64,000 bases of DNA from Mauremys mutica (Eukaryota; Chordata; Testudines; Geoemydidae), in the NCBI RefSeq assembly GCF_020497125.1, contig NC_059077.1:21150840-21214839 (forward strand). The letters run 5' to 3'. How positions within the stretch are numbered: position 1 is the stretch's first letter; every line of letters starts with the position of its first letter. The translations under genes and the position numbers were made by a program. Shown piece by piece: positions 46,790 through 58,903 of the stretch. The notes beneath the pieces were generated by a model. It saw only the letters and a list, made by a program, of their open reading frames with translations. It did no database searches and was not told the DNA's origin.

Positions 46790-47040
46790 CAGAACACACC
46801 TTTCAAGATCCATGGGTCCTACACATATCTATCACAACATGTGGTGTACCTCATCCAGTGCACTAAATGCCCCAATAACAACGATGTAGGTGAAACCAGA
46901 CAATCACTACTCTCTCAAACTCACAGAGGAAAATGATATAAGATAAAAACACTGTATCACCCAGGGATGAACACTTCACAAAACAATCACTCGCTATCTG
47001 ACCTCTCAGTCCTCATCCTCAAAGGAAAGCTTCACAGAAC
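46790..47040 (+). pseudogene. GIY-YIG endonuclease domain remnant of Penelope
   Basis: The frame HVVYLIQCTKCPNNNDVGET carries the two signature parts of GIY-YIG nucleases (here VY and VGE, one D replacing the usual Y/I), followed by RQSLLSQ. A small deletion then shifts the frame; KNHSLSDLSVLILKGKLH-like sequence continues in another frame. In intact Penelope elements this nuclease nicks the target for reverse transcription. This copy cannot encode an active enzyme. Confidence 0.75.
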
Positions 47041-47236
47041 CTAAAAATCATGGCCTCGGGAGAGACATTGGATTTATGGCTCATTACAACAATCTCTAAC
47101 CCACTAACCCCCTTTTTTGGTCCAGTGACTTCAGAGCTGTTAACTGCCCACTTCACCTTGAATGATCTCTTGCAACATGTGCTAATGCCTTTACTTAACA
47201 ATCTATTCTACCTTGTATCTAGCTGTAACACTCTGA

Positions 47237-49583
47237 GGCCTGGTCTACACTGCAAAGTTAGGCTAATGTAAGCCACCTTGCATTGACCTACTCATGCATG
47301 TGTCTACACTTGTATTTATTTCCCACTGATGTAAGTGCCCCGTTACACCAACATAGTAACTCTGCCTCCCAGAGCAGTCTTGAGCCAGGGTTGATTTATA
47401 GAGGTCATTGCAGCACAAGTGTAGACCCTGCGTTACCTATGTCGACCCCCAACAGTCCTCTGGAGGCTGTCCCACAATGCCTCACACTGACCGCAGTGGT
47501 CACAATTGTGAACTCCACTGCTGAGAGTTCAGGTAGACCTCAGCCAGCCCACCCCACGCCCAACTTTAAAACCCCTGCAGTTTTTTGAAATGCCTGTCCC
47601 TGGTTGTCATGTTCGGTGAGCACACCTCTATCTGATCTCCATAAATGTGTGCAACTTCCCAACTGACCATGCTGGCTGGATGCTCCGGACAAACTCCGGC
47701 CTGGAGTAGACAGGAGATATTGGATCTCCTGGCCTGTGGGGAGAAGAGGCTGTGCAGATACAGCTATGGACCAGTGATAGAAACTTCAACATCTACAAGC
47801 AGATTGCCCAGGGAATGCAGGAGAAGGGATATGACAAGGATGAGCGGCAGTGCCACGTGAAAGCCTAGGAACTGTGGCAGGCCTACCAGAAGGCCAGGGA
47901 GACCAACAGTTAATCCAGTGCCAAGCCGCAGACCTTCTGCTTTTACAATGAGCAGAATGCTGTACTTGGTGGAGACCCCGCCTCCCCTCACCCACACAAA
48001 CCACTGTGGATACCCCTGAGATGCCTAAGTCACAGGCCTCTGTTGGGAACAGCGAGGAGGAGGAGATGGACAAGAAAGAGGAGGAAGCGTATGGGGGACA
48101 GGCGACTGGGCAGGCAGGGGCCAGCTGTGCCACAAGCCAGGACCTATTTTTGACTGCACCACAGTCTAGTCAGTCCCAGCAGTCAAGCATGGGCAAAGCC
48201 CAATACTGGGGAAGGAGCCTTGGGTAAGGGTGTAAATAAATTTGCCATTACAGTGGCGGCACCCCCCTAACTTAGCAGGACACAGGTATTGACTTTCCAT
48301 TAATTTACTTGTGCTGGAAGAGAGAGTGATACAATGAAGAGAGGTAGAGTTGCTATCTGCTTTTCATTCCCCTCTAGAATTGAGGGGGCGGGAGTTGGGG
48401 GGCAGGCATGCGGCACACTTTGTTTATGTACACAGCGATGTCTCTTGAATCCTGCAGAGAGATTTTGATGACACTTCCATGGAGATATTCTGCAATCCTC
48501 TCCCAAAGGAGCCTTACCTTCTTTCTCTGCAGGAGGACAGTTTTCCATGCCAGTTGATGATAGCTTCGACAGGCACCATTGCTAGTGACATACAGGCCTG
48601 TGCTCTATGTGCGTTTGTTACGCTCTCAGGCATGTATCTCAGGCATGAGATATCAGCTACAACCACCACCACCTGGGGAAAATGGTGCAGTATTCAGTGC
48701 CATTGCCCTATGATCACAATTTCATGCAAACGAGCAATTCCCTCCTAGTTTCCTGCACCCCTCATAGACCGTGCTCACCATGGCTTGAGTTGAGTGTGGC
48801 ACTGGGAATCAGGAACTCCAAAGCAGAAGTGACAATAAACTTGTTTAACACTTTTGGGGAGCACATTCTGTTCCTACTGTACTGACAATAGTACATTTAT
48901 GTGTTTTATCAGCAGATGTGGCCATGGCGGGCTTGAAGGGTACCCCTCCGCACCAGCGGAATGACTCTCCCAGATAAGCATGAGAAAAAAAGAAGACATG
49001 GGAGGACATGTTCTGTGAGATCCTGCAAGCTAGTGCTGCATCAGACCTTGAATAGCGGGCCTGGAGGATGAATATTGCAGACTGGAGAAGGAAAGAGTGG
49101 TCAGGAGACAGGTGCAGGAAAAGGATAGGGAGATGCTTCCTGTGCTTGCAAGGGTCATGACAGTAGTGCAGAACTGTGCAGGCTCCATGCTTCTGTCAGA
49201 GATGGCGGATAGCGACAAGTACCACGCCGATTCATTGGAAATAGGTGCACAAATTATGGGATGAAGATATTATTATGGGATGTACAACACTGAATTATGG
49301 GAAGGTGATCCCTTTCTCCCGGTCACCACTATGCAAGTCATCTCTGCCCCACCGTAATTGGCCAAAACTACCCAAAAGACAGTGTGCTGGATGGTGATGG
49401 GTTGCATACTGGGATATCTACCCTTGGTGCACCACACTATGCATTGACACAAGCACTCCTGGTGAGTACGCGCACCGCCAACGCAAGGAGCCATGTATAC
49501 ACATGTACAAATGATATACTAACTGTGGCAGTGATATGCTGATGTAGCTTGGGTCAGCAAAACTTTTTAATGTAGATGTGGCC
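47237..49583 (+). mobile_element. Harbinger-like element carrying a SANT/Myb-type gene remnant
   Basis: Its ends are GGCCTGGTCTACACTGC and TGTAGATGTGGCC (imperfect inverted repeat). It lies inside the Penelope element, where CACTCTGAG and GTACCTTTCC should be contiguous. The TSD is too diverged to state. At 2.35 kb it is long enough to be the remnant of an element coding only the accessory DNA-binding protein, since no DDE transposase frame is visible. Confidence 0.65.
47690..48235 (+). pseudogene. SANT/Myb-like DNA-binding protein of Harbinger type, decayed
   Basis: Pieces in shifting frames read AWSRQEILDLLA, then NFNIYKQIAQGMQEKGYDKD with RQCHVKA, ELWQAYQKARETN, and later SEEEEMDKKEEEAYGG and SQDLFLTAPQSSQSQQSS. 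This is the order of the trihelix/SANT domain (W-EE-LLDL, IA-GM-E-GYDR-A-QC-VK-KELR-AY-KARE-N), acidic linker and Ser/Gln tail seen in Harbinger-derived proteins. A further piece, TWEDMFCEILQASAASDLE, is at about 48994-49050. Frameshifts and stops make it a pseudogene. Confidence 0.7.
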
Positions 49584-49731
49584 CGTGTACCTTTCCCAGA
49601 TCTGAAGAAGAACTCTGTGTAAGTGCCAAAACCTGTCTCTTTTGCGTCAATAAAAGATATTACCTCACCCACCTTGTCTCCATCCTATCCTGGGACCAAT
49701 ACAGCTACAACAACACTGCAAGCAAAAAGCT

Positions 49732-50720
49732 TTGTCAGTTTCACCAAGCACAAGCTTCAGAAAAAATACTGATCGTGACAAGGCAATCATGTACTTATAA
49801 GTGTTAGGTGCTAGTGACTGTATATTTACAGTAAGACTTTTCTGTGCACAGAAAAGAGTGAAGTCCAGGGATGTTTCGCATTACATTTTATCTGTGTGAG
49901 GTGTATGCTCCTGTATGGTACTGGACTGGCATACCTAGAGACTGAAGGCCTGTATTTATCCACAGGCAAGCTGTAGCATGGGTAGCATGTGTTTCAACTC
50001 TGTCCTGGAGGCGTCACTTCTAGGCATAAAAGGAAAGTTGAGGATCCATGTGACAATAATGTTTCCTTTTTATTTATTTATTTAGTGGCCTGATCCCAAG
50101 CCCACTGCCCTTAATTGAAAGACTCTCATTAACTCCAGTGGACTTTGGATCATTAATTTGCTATTAATTGTTTGATGTTTATATGCTGCTTAGACGCTGT
50201 GAAACGCTGTATTTCCCAAGAGCTGAGTCTTACTGTTTATTTTCTCCCTGGAAAGAAGGCACAAGAAGATTTGCTTAAAAGGAAATCTTTGGTTTTGTTT
50301 TATAAAAATAATAATCGAGTGTAATTGCTGCTGCGGTTTTTTGCCTTCAAATTATTTGCAGGTGCAAATGAGGTAATTTGGAACACCTGAATACCTGATT
50401 TCTGAGAGAAACCTCAGGGACAAACTTTGTCTACAGTTAAGTGTGGATGCAAAGTCACATGCTCATTCATTTGTGTCAACAATTTGTGGTCACAAAAACA
50501 GAGGGGGGATTTCAGAAATCTGGTCCTTGATCTTTAATTCATTGCTCGTCTTCCCTCTTTTCTTCCTTTCTAAATCATCTAAGATGTTTAAATGGAGGAA
50601 TATTTACTTTGATGCTTTAGTGCTTAACCTGGCTCAACTCCATCCCCCTGCCTCTCACTGAAAATGGTCAAAATTGCACACAGAAAAGATCATAATGGGA
50701 AACAGATAGGTAATATCTTA
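49732..50720. other. Intergenic with a hairpin repeat and a candidate conserved element
   Basis: A short hairpin repeat at 50090-50152 has GATCCCAAGCCCACT and AGTGGACTTTGGATC arms. 50180-50400 is repeat-free and AT-rich with ATAATAATCGAGTGTAATTG and AAATGAGGTAATTTGG words, a candidate regulatory element by texture only. Confidence 0.4.
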
Positions 50721-50728
50721 TCCTATGC

Positions 50729-51014
50729 CAGGGTTCGGCAACCTTTCAGAAGTGGTGTGCCGCGTCTTCATTTATTCACTCTGATTTAAGGTTTTTAGAA
50801 GGTCTCTTTCTATAAGTCTATAATATATAACTAAACTATTGTTGTATGTAAAGTAAATGAGGTTTTTAAAATGCTTAAGATGCTTAATTTAAAATTAAAT
50901 TAAAATGCAGAGCCCCTCCCCGAACCGGTGGCCAGGACCCGGGCAGTGTGAGTGCCACTGAAAATCAGCTCGTGTGCTGCCTTCGGCACGCATGCCATAG
51001 GTTGCCTACCCCTG
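50729..51014. mobile_element. hAT MITE
   Basis: It starts CAGGGTTCGGCAACCTTTC and ends CATAGGTTGCCTACCCCTG, inverted hAT ends, with an 8-bp TSD TCCTATGC (50721-50728) against TACTATGC (51015-51022). The interior is AT-rich with a short GC-rich right part and no ORF. Confidence 0.87.
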
Positions 51015-51022
51015 TACTATGC

Positions 51023-52895
51023 TAATCATTACCTGCTGGGACCCCCCAGGCATCCAAATTGGGTAATGGTTGGCTGGTTATTACCCTTGAAAACTGGCCC
51101 ATTACAAGGGCCTGCCTGTTATTTCTGGGGGCGGGGAGATAAGGGGGAAAGAGGTAGAGAAAATGGATTTGAGGGCCAGGAGCTTTTTATTTCCTGTCTT
51201 CATTACAGATTTTTCTCAATTTGGTTTGTTTTTTTAAATGGTGCACTGGGGTGGGGAGTGCGAATGAGGAGCTCAGCTCTCTTCTAGCCCTTTTCAGTGA
51301 TGCAGGCTTCCTCTCCGGATAGACTGAGTGCCACTGGAGAGAGGACAACTCGAATCTCAGCAAGGGCTTGCACAGGATCACGCTGGCTACAAATTGAAAT
51401 ACTGCACGGTACATTACCAGGGGCCACTCAACCCAAGGAAAACCCTCTGGCAAAGGAGTTCCAGCTCAGCTGGATGTTCACAACACATGAGAGTCCCCGA
51501 CCATGTTCAGATATGAGCTCTTATAGCATGGTGCTGAGTAGGGCATTAAATCCCTATTTAGAAGCTATATACCAATTTTCCAGTAGACCTCCAAGCACTG
51601 TATTATCGACTAGCTAGCGAATAAAAGTTACCTTTCAAAAAAACGCTGAAAAGTGTGGCCGTAGGGAGCTTTGCGGGCAGGGTTGGGAATTTGGGGAGGG
51701 AGGAGTCAAAATGTGAAAGGCCATTAAGTTCTACCGACTGGATTAATGTCCAACACTATATTCAAAATTGAATGTGAAAACAAAATGCAGTGAAACCCAG
51801 GCAAAGAAAATAGCTTGTTGAAAATGTGGCTGCCCATTTCCTCCAAAGGTTAGGCACACACAAACACATCAGTACTGTTCTTCAGGCTCTCCCCTGATTC
51901 CTGGTTCAAAGCCTGGGTCCTGATCTTCAAATCCCTTAGTGGAACAAGTGCAGCTACATTAGAGGCTGCATCTCCACCTATGTTTCACCACCACAGTTGT
52001 ACTCCTCTGGGACAATGCAGATCACAGAGCCCAGTGCGAAGAATGTAAGAGCCGGGGCAGGCCATTCTCATTTGAATACATCAGCTGCAGAACAAACTTC
52101 TAGAAGAACTGAGTATAATCCAGAGTTTGACCACATGTAGGTCATGCTGCAAAATCTTCCTCTTTGCTAAAGCCTTCCTAACATTAGCAGACGGTGATTA
52201 CAGCAACAACCATTCCCTTCCACCAGCACCCGTTCTCTCCCCCTCCAAAATCCCCCCCAAAACAAAAGAAACAAAAACAAAACCCAAAACCACTCTACTG
52301 CAAGAAGAGCCAAGCACTCCATGAAGTCCACCAGGGCCCTTGTTATACCAGGCACTCAGATACTATGGCGATGGATGCCAGTACAAAACGGTAAGAGGAA
52401 GAAACAGAGCAATGGGGTCTGAAATACAAGAAATGTTAGCCTATAAAGTAAGAAATGCACCCCTCTTAAAACTTTTGGATTTGGTCAACTAACTAGCTTT
52501 CTCTACGAGGGCTACTCCTTTGCCCAAACTACCCTAAACAGCTGAAAAAGGTGAATTGTCCAAGGAGCCTGATGAAGGTACCTGTCAGGTAACCCATCTG
52601 TAAATATGGCTCCATATCCAAAGGAGAGTATTCAAATTTGCAGTGGAGATGAGGGACTTGTTCAGTAAAAGAGCAAATAGTTTGATGTAGGTCCAGTGGC
52701 AACATTGAAGGGAAGTACATTGTGCGTATGAGAATGATTTGATGGAAAACGTAGTCTCTTATGATTGATGATCCTGAGCTTCAAGGTACCAGATCATGCA
52801 ACTCTCATGACAATGTAAAGGCTCACAGTTTACATATTTTGAGAAGTGATCACACCTAGACTAGGACAGGGGGTTGAGTTGATGATAGAGCAGTA
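51023..52895. other. Intergenic, mostly unassigned
   Basis: No gene. A SINE tail (GGCACTCAGATACTATGGCG) is at about 52340-52395, and an A/C-rich run at 52245-52300. Confidence 0.45.
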
Positions 52896-52899
52896 GATC

Positions 52900-53490
52900 T
52901 AAGCTTCTTCTTCTTATGTGGCATCTCCATTACTGAAGGTTTGCAATCATGGTAGCCCATTCTGTATGATCTGCTGTTAATCTCTTTGCTGATAAATAAT
53001 CTTTTTTGATCCACACAGGATACCACATCGCCCATCCAAGATTCTTCTGCCATCAATTTTCCTGAAAGTGCCTGTAAACATGCATCGCCCACTGAACCTC
53101 TTAGGAATATGTCCTGTAAATAGAATCTCATTTTTTTCTTCATACAATCTGTCACTAGCATTTGCCAAGTTCTAATAATTTCCAATACTTTTTTGTTGGT
53201 TATGTGATCTAGCTATGATATTTTCAGTATTCTTGTGCAACACCATAAATGAAAGGATTGTAATTTCTTTATTATTGATTGTTCTTTCATTATCAGTTAT
53301 GTCCATGTTTCACAGCCATAATTTAGCACAGAGCAAATGTAAGTTTTTAAGAGTTGGAATCTTGTCTTCAGATTTATGTCCCTTCTTCTCAGATGTTTAT
53401 TCTTCCAGAATTCTCTTTCGCTCTTGCTATTTTGATGCTGACTTCAGTATCCAATTTTCCATCTTCCATAATGATGCTTCCTGAGTAGCA
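52900..53490 (-). pseudogene. Non-LTR retrotransposon fragment (RT thumb to 3' end)
   Basis: On minus, the sequence below 53490 reads in frame SIIMEDGKLDTEVSIKIARA, KENFWKNKHLRRRDINLKTR and LKTYICSVLNYGCETWT, the conserved LINE block that follows the RT catalytic core. The 3' end is ATGCCACATAAGAAGAAGAAG, a short (AAG)n-tailed terminus. Stops and indels break the frame towards the 3' end. It is a different LINE from the fragment at 991-1455; the clade is not determined. Confidence 0.7.
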
Positions 53491-53944
53491 AGCCCTAAGT
53501 TACTGTGAGCCAAAGAGAAACAGGAAGAGAGGAACAACCCAAACAAATAAAAGCACATACAAATGAAATTTTTGAGGAAATGTAAGATTATGAGGATGAA
53601 AAAGTGGGCAGATTTTTAAAATGAGGAAGAAAATGGTTAACAACAGGCTGAAGTAAAAATTGCAGAATCAAGGTATAGGGCAGACCTCAATAAGGGAACA
53701 AGTAGAGGGGGATAAGGAAAAGATGTAAGTAGCAGTGAGGCACCACAGTGCTCGCAGAAATACAGTTTGCAGACATGACCCGGGTCTCATGTTGGCCTCA
53801 TGGCTGGTACTGTAGGATAGAAAACCTATTTCAGGTATAGATGAAAACCGAGCAAAAGCTGCAGTGGATCCAGTAATGTTGGACTGTAGTAGAACAAACA
53901 TATTTGGAAGTAAACCAGTTTTGAGGAATTAGGAGCTGTTTGGA

Positions 53945-54045
53945 GCAGGGGCTATCTTTTTGTTCTGGTTTTGTACATTACCTCGCACAATGGGATTCTG
54001 GTCCATGATTGGGTCTCCTAGATGCTACAGTAAGACAAATATATA
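53945..54045 (-). repeat. Ancient amniote interspersed repeat
   Basis: Plus reads GGTTTTGTACATTACCTCGC, ACAATGGGATTCTGGTCCAT and GCTACAGTAAGACAAATA, the reverse strand of the repeat at 24425-24585. The rest of 53490-54900 shows nothing recognised. Confidence 0.6.
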
Positions 54046-54906
54046 AATTAAACGAACTAACCCCAAAATAAAATAAGAATAGGATGCACTCTAAAGAGCA
54101 GGACTTTCATCAATACCTTGACCAGCCTTTGGGATGGGTAGACAATAGCAAATTGGAAAGTTGCCCCCCCTCAAAAAAATCAATGCTGATCATGGGAAGG
54201 TTTCAGATTTGTAAGGCAATAAGAGTCATTTTAAAGGTAATGTAGCCCATATTTGGGAGACAGGCAGTGTACTAGTGCCCTCTTCTGTTCATGGGTAGCC
54301 TCAAAAGAAGAGACAGAGCTGTAAGGAGACCATACGCTGGGGAGGGGGAAAATAAGCATGTGAGGATGCGAAGGGTAACTTTACAGGGGCAGTCAGAGGA
54401 GAAAGTGACAAGTATGAGAGTGGCTGAAGAAACAAGGAGGACATATTATGAACAGTAACAGTGATCATTTAAAGGCCTCACGGAATTAGAAGAAGAACAT
54501 AAAGAGGAAAATCAGGTTAAATCCACAAATATGTTAGATGCAGTTCATCTGAATGGAAATTTTAAAGGTCAGATGCAAAATGAATGGAAAAGAAAACAGG
54601 GACAATAAAAGCCTGTGCAGAGATGATTTGGTGTCTTGGACTTACCTGGAACATGGCAGGGAAGCGAGATACCAGTAGAATGTCTGTATTGGGGATATGC
54701 ATTATTAAGAGATGTCCAAGGAGACTTGAAAGAAGTGAAGGAAAGTCTTCCTATAGCAGCTGCCTAGCAGGGCCAATCCTCCTTGTTTCCAGATGCTCAT
54801 GGGGTTTGGAGTTCAGGGTGGGGTGGGGAGAATCACTCCTTTTCAGCTGCAAGTTTCAATGCTTGGTTTCAGCCCAGAGGTGAATTTTTAGTAAAAATCC
54901 CTTCAC

Positions 54907-55011
54907 TAGGGTGACCAGATGTCCCGTTTTGGGGAACTTTTTCTTATGTAGGTGCCTATTACCACCCACCCCCTGTCCCATTTTTTCCACAGTTGCTATC
55001 TGGTCACCCTA
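54907..55011. mobile_element. Short hAT MITE (105 bp)
   Basis: Perfect 14-bp inverted ends, TAGGGTGACCAGAT and ATCTGGTCACCCTA, with a perfect 8-bp TSD CCCTTCAC at 54899-54906 and 55012-55019. It shares its ends with the 1.16-kb element at 57306-58467. Confidence 0.93.
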
Positions 55012-55019
55012 CCCTTCAC

Positions 55020-57297
55020 CCTTTTTGGAGTTATGGAAAAGTGAAAAAAAAAAGAATTTGATTTAAAATGGGGAAAAAATGGTAAAACCCTTTTAGCTCA
55101 AATGTAACTCAACACCAGCTGGTCTTTACAATTTGAAATATTCACAGAGGCTGGAGTCTTATTGAGATCTAGGCTCTTTCATTGTTTCTTCGTTTCCCCT
55201 CCAAGAAAGAGTAGCAGTTATAAGATTTACAAACTCAGAGCCTCATCAGGTGGGTGGTAGTAACTTTTGCTAATGCTGGGAACTATGATGCTATCTGTGG
55301 TTATAGGTTATTTACATGATACATCTGTCCCTGTGAGCCTACTGCTGTAGTCCCCAGGTGCTGTGTGGATGGATAATTGAAGCCAGCGTTCAGAAGAGAA
55401 GGTCAGATCTCCAGCCCACTCTTTAGTATAATCACTAAGCACATTTGAGTGCACTTCTGGTCTCCTTCTGGGGAATGCGAGAGTGAAAGGTGAGTCTTTC
55501 AGCCTGAGGGATGGGATCAGATTAAAATGCCACATTTATCCGAATGTTCTTCTCATTGGATGATAAGGTTGATAATGCATCATAAAGAGGGAAAGTCTGC
55601 ACTTCACTATTCACAATCACAGAATGTTCCTATTTGGGCTTACTTAGCTCTCTCTCACTCCCCTCTGCAGATGAGCCCCCCTCCTCCTGAACTGCTAATG
55701 CTAGAGAAAGTGCTAACCTACAACTATCTGTTCCTATTTCTATCTGTAACTTAACATGTCAGGTATAGATGCTTCACAGGGGATTAGGCAGCTGCCTTAC
55801 TTATCCCATGTGGTCCATGCACTGATTAATTCCTACATATGACCGGTGTGTATGTAGAATACCTGGTCAAGTGTCCAATTCATTTGGATCAAAAGAGCCG
55901 TGGCACAATCAAGCTTTTAGCTGAACGAGCAATTCACTTTGAATAGCACAAATATTTGGATTCAAGTATATGTCAGCAACGATCAATTGAAATCTTAATA
56001 ATGAAAGCCTGTGGGAACAAAATGGGGATAAAAGAGGGGAAAAGATTCTTTGTGGGGGGAAGTCATTGCAGAAGGACTACCCGAGAGGTTTCCCCCACTG
56101 CAAATAAACAGGGTTAGTTAGGTTCTGAGCTAGAGCAGAATGGGACACAGAGCTGGCAATGAACCAGTCTGGCCAAAAGACACAAGCCCAACTCACCTTA
56201 ATATCCTGTCCTTTGTTTGGTTTGGTTTTAAAAGTCTAGGATGAGAAAAATGATGACCTCTTTATGTTAAAAGAATGTAAGGAAGTTGCAGGACCTGCTG
56301 GTACCACTGGGTAATTCTAGTCAGGCACTTACTGGTTGAATGGCCCCTGGGGCCTGGTTAGGGGAAGCAATTATTCTCACATGCTATTTGGGAGGAGCTA
56401 ACTCACAACTCATCCTTGTGAAGTACACCGGAGTTAATAATGGCAGCAAGTGTAGGCGCTCCCGGGATTAAAAGTGCCTGTGCACAGTTAGGGTTGATAC
56501 TGTAATGCAGGGTGACTTTCTGAAACAGGTGACTCAGTGACTATGAACTTTAAATGGGTAGATTTTTTTAAATGAGGAGGAAACTGGTTAATAACAGGCT
56601 GAAGGGTGAAAATAAAAAATAAAAAACTCAAACCATAGAGTTTTGGAATCTCATGGAGAATGTCATCTTTGAGGCACAGAAGGTGTGAGTGCCTCTAAAA
56701 AGAAAAGGCAATGACTAGAGAAAAACTACATGGTTAAGCTTCCACACGAGCTTATGAGGGCTAAACAAAAGCATCCTTTAAAGAACAGAAAATGCTTTTG
56801 GGATGACATCCATAGACAGGAAGATACCGAGCCAGGGAAGATATCAACTGTAAATTAAAAAAAGGACACAATGCCAATCTGACTAAGGCACCCCTGCTGT
56901 CACACATACTTCCCCATTTCCACCCTCCAATGTCTCTGTAAGTGCCTCACCTGTGCCAGGGAAACCCCGGTGAACACAGACTCTCCACCAACAGCTGCCC
57001 ACGGAGCTTTGGAGAGCTGCAGTGACAGTCCCCCAGAAGTGGTCTGCTGGTGAGTGGCTGGTAGGGTGAACCTGGTGTGGCCAAAAGATTTTGGAGTGAG
57101 TGGGTGTGGAATAAATACACTTTGAAGGAATGTGAGCTGAATGAGTACAGCACAGAGCAATCACCCCTCAGAGCTAGTACCTTTCATGGGGAAATGGCAA
57201 TAGGAGTGTGAGTCTGTTGATGCTCCCAAACTCTCCGGGGCACTGTAGTTCAGGGGGTTCCTACAGTGTAATGTGAGGTGGTAGGGGAGAAAAGACA
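55020..57297. other. Intergenic, nothing recognised
   Basis: About 2.3 kb with no gene, inverted-end element or retroelement signature that I can support. Confidence 0.4.
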
Positions 57298-57305
57298 GGG
57301 ACACG

Positions 57306-58467
57306 TAGGGGGACCAGATTGCAAGAGTGAAATATAGGACACATTGGGCGAGTGGGGGGGAAGGGGTCGGGGAGACAGACAGACACAGGTGCACAGCCCC
57401 GACCAGAGCCAGAGGCACTGGTCCGCCTGGCCCTGTGCTACCAGCGTGCCCCTTCCTGTTGGGGGTGGGCCCATGCTGTACCACAGCTCCCTTGGCCAGC
57501 ACCCCCTGGATCCACTATGCCCAGAGCCCCCCTACAACCCTTCCACCACAAATGCACAGTACTGCACACACACATACACACACGCTGCCCAGCGCCCCCC
57601 TGCCCACAGCCCCACCACAGCTGCCCAGCACCCCACACAGGACCCCCCACTCGCTAGTTTTCCAAAGCACACAGATTTCCCCTCCCTCCCTCCCTCCCTC
57701 CCAGTGCCCTTCCCCACAGCCCCACCACCACAACTCCACAATGCCCCACACAGACCCTCACTGCCCAGTGCCCTGACACACACAGATCTCCCCCACTTCC
57801 GCGCAGTCCCCCCAACAGGCCCCCACTGCCTAGCACCCCAAAACACACAAACCAGCCCAGCGCCCTGCACACCCTCACAGCCCTGCACCCCACACACACC
57901 TCCCAGACACTCACTCCATCACACCCTGCCCCCTTCCCTGGCTGCCCTCACCAGCCCTGCTGGGAGGTCTCTGGCTCCTAGGGGAGAGCACCGAGGGGAG
58001 TCTCCAGACTCTACACGTGCTGCGCCCGCCACAAGCGCGAGCTCCATTGCTCCCACTGGCTGGGAAAGGCACCAATGGGAGCTGCCAGAGCCGCAAAGCA
58101 GGGCTTGCAGGCGCCGGCAACACGCAGCTCCCCTCCCCCCACCCAAGAGCCAGAGGGACCTGCCAGGCGGCAAGGTGGGGAGTCCCAGCGGTGCTCACCT
58201 GAGGCAGTTCCCATCCCAGGAAGCATATGGCAGGCTGGCCCCTCTGGCTCCTAGAGTCGGGTCAGATGCGGGGGGTGTGTGTGTGTGCCTGGGAGCTGCC
58301 CCAAGCAGCGGTGAGTGGTGGCAGCACAGCTTCAGTCCCGTGGCTGCGATCCGGATGGTTCCTGATATCAGGACAAAGTGCGTCCCAACCGATGTAAGGT
58401 CAGGACACGGGACAAGTCCGCTAAAATCGGGACTATCCCGATAATATCAGGATGTCTGGTCCCCCTA
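57306..58467. mobile_element. Long non-autonomous hAT element with C-rich interior
   Basis: It starts TAGGGGGACCAGATTG and ends GTCTGGTCCCCCTA, with a perfect 8-bp TSD GGGACACG at 57298-57305 and 58468-58475. The 1162-bp interior is C-rich with CCCCACCACA, CACACA and CCCT simple repeats and a GC-rich right third. Long proline-rich frames arise from this composition and are not genes. Same termini as 54907-55011. Confidence 0.9.
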
Positions 58468-58903
58468 GGGACACGGCTCCTCTCACTCGGCAATTCTGAA
58501 ATATATTTTTAGAAACTAAGTAAATTCCCGAACAAAAAGCTCTGTTATTCTAAAGTTAAAGGTCAAGCGTATGTACAATACCACTTACTTAAAGCTTAGA
58601 ACGAAACACTTCAGAAAAACATTGTAATGATCAATAAACAAGCACTGGAAAACCAGGAAATTCTGAGTTAAAGTAAAACTTAGTCATAGATTCATAGATT
58701 CCAAGGCTAGAAGGGACCACTGTGATCATCTAGTCTGAGCGCCTGTATAACACATGGCGTAGAACTTCTCCAAAATAATTCCCGGTGCAGATCTTTCAGA
58801 AAAATAACCAAGCTTGATTTAAAAGCTGACAGTGATGGAGCATTTACACCTTATTTCCAGTCTGGATTAGTCTAGCTTCAAGTTCCAGCGATTGGATTAT
58901 GTT

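Larger units (their letters stand above)
46387..49719 (+). mobile_element. Penelope-like element, 5'-truncated, with nested Harbinger element
   Basis: Bounded by a perfect 12-bp TSD, AAGCAAAAAGCT (46375-46386 and 49720-49731). The first 850 bases encode the decayed C-terminal part of a Penelope protein: a linker with RPCHNNRCKTF (cysteine-containing) and HVVYLIQCTKCPNNN followed by VGETRQSLLS, the GIY-YIG endonuclease motif, then SDLSVLILKGKLH. The ORF is broken by a deletion and stops (TGA after QTHRGK). After about 47236 a 2.35-kb Harbinger element interrupts. At 49584 the Penelope 3' end resumes with GTACCTTTCCCAGATCTGAA and continues to the terminal CCTGGGACCAATACAGCTAC. That 3' end is the family 2 short repeat found elsewhere in the window. 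Confidence 0.88.

Noticed and set aside
47283..47588. 101-codon ORF near the start of the Harbinger element
   Set aside because: It matches no Harbinger protein and lies in the non-coding left part of the element.
57344..58444. 366-codon proline- and histidine-rich ORF on plus
   Set aside because: It lies wholly inside a hAT element, is driven by C-rich simple sequence, has equally long frames on both strands and no domain.
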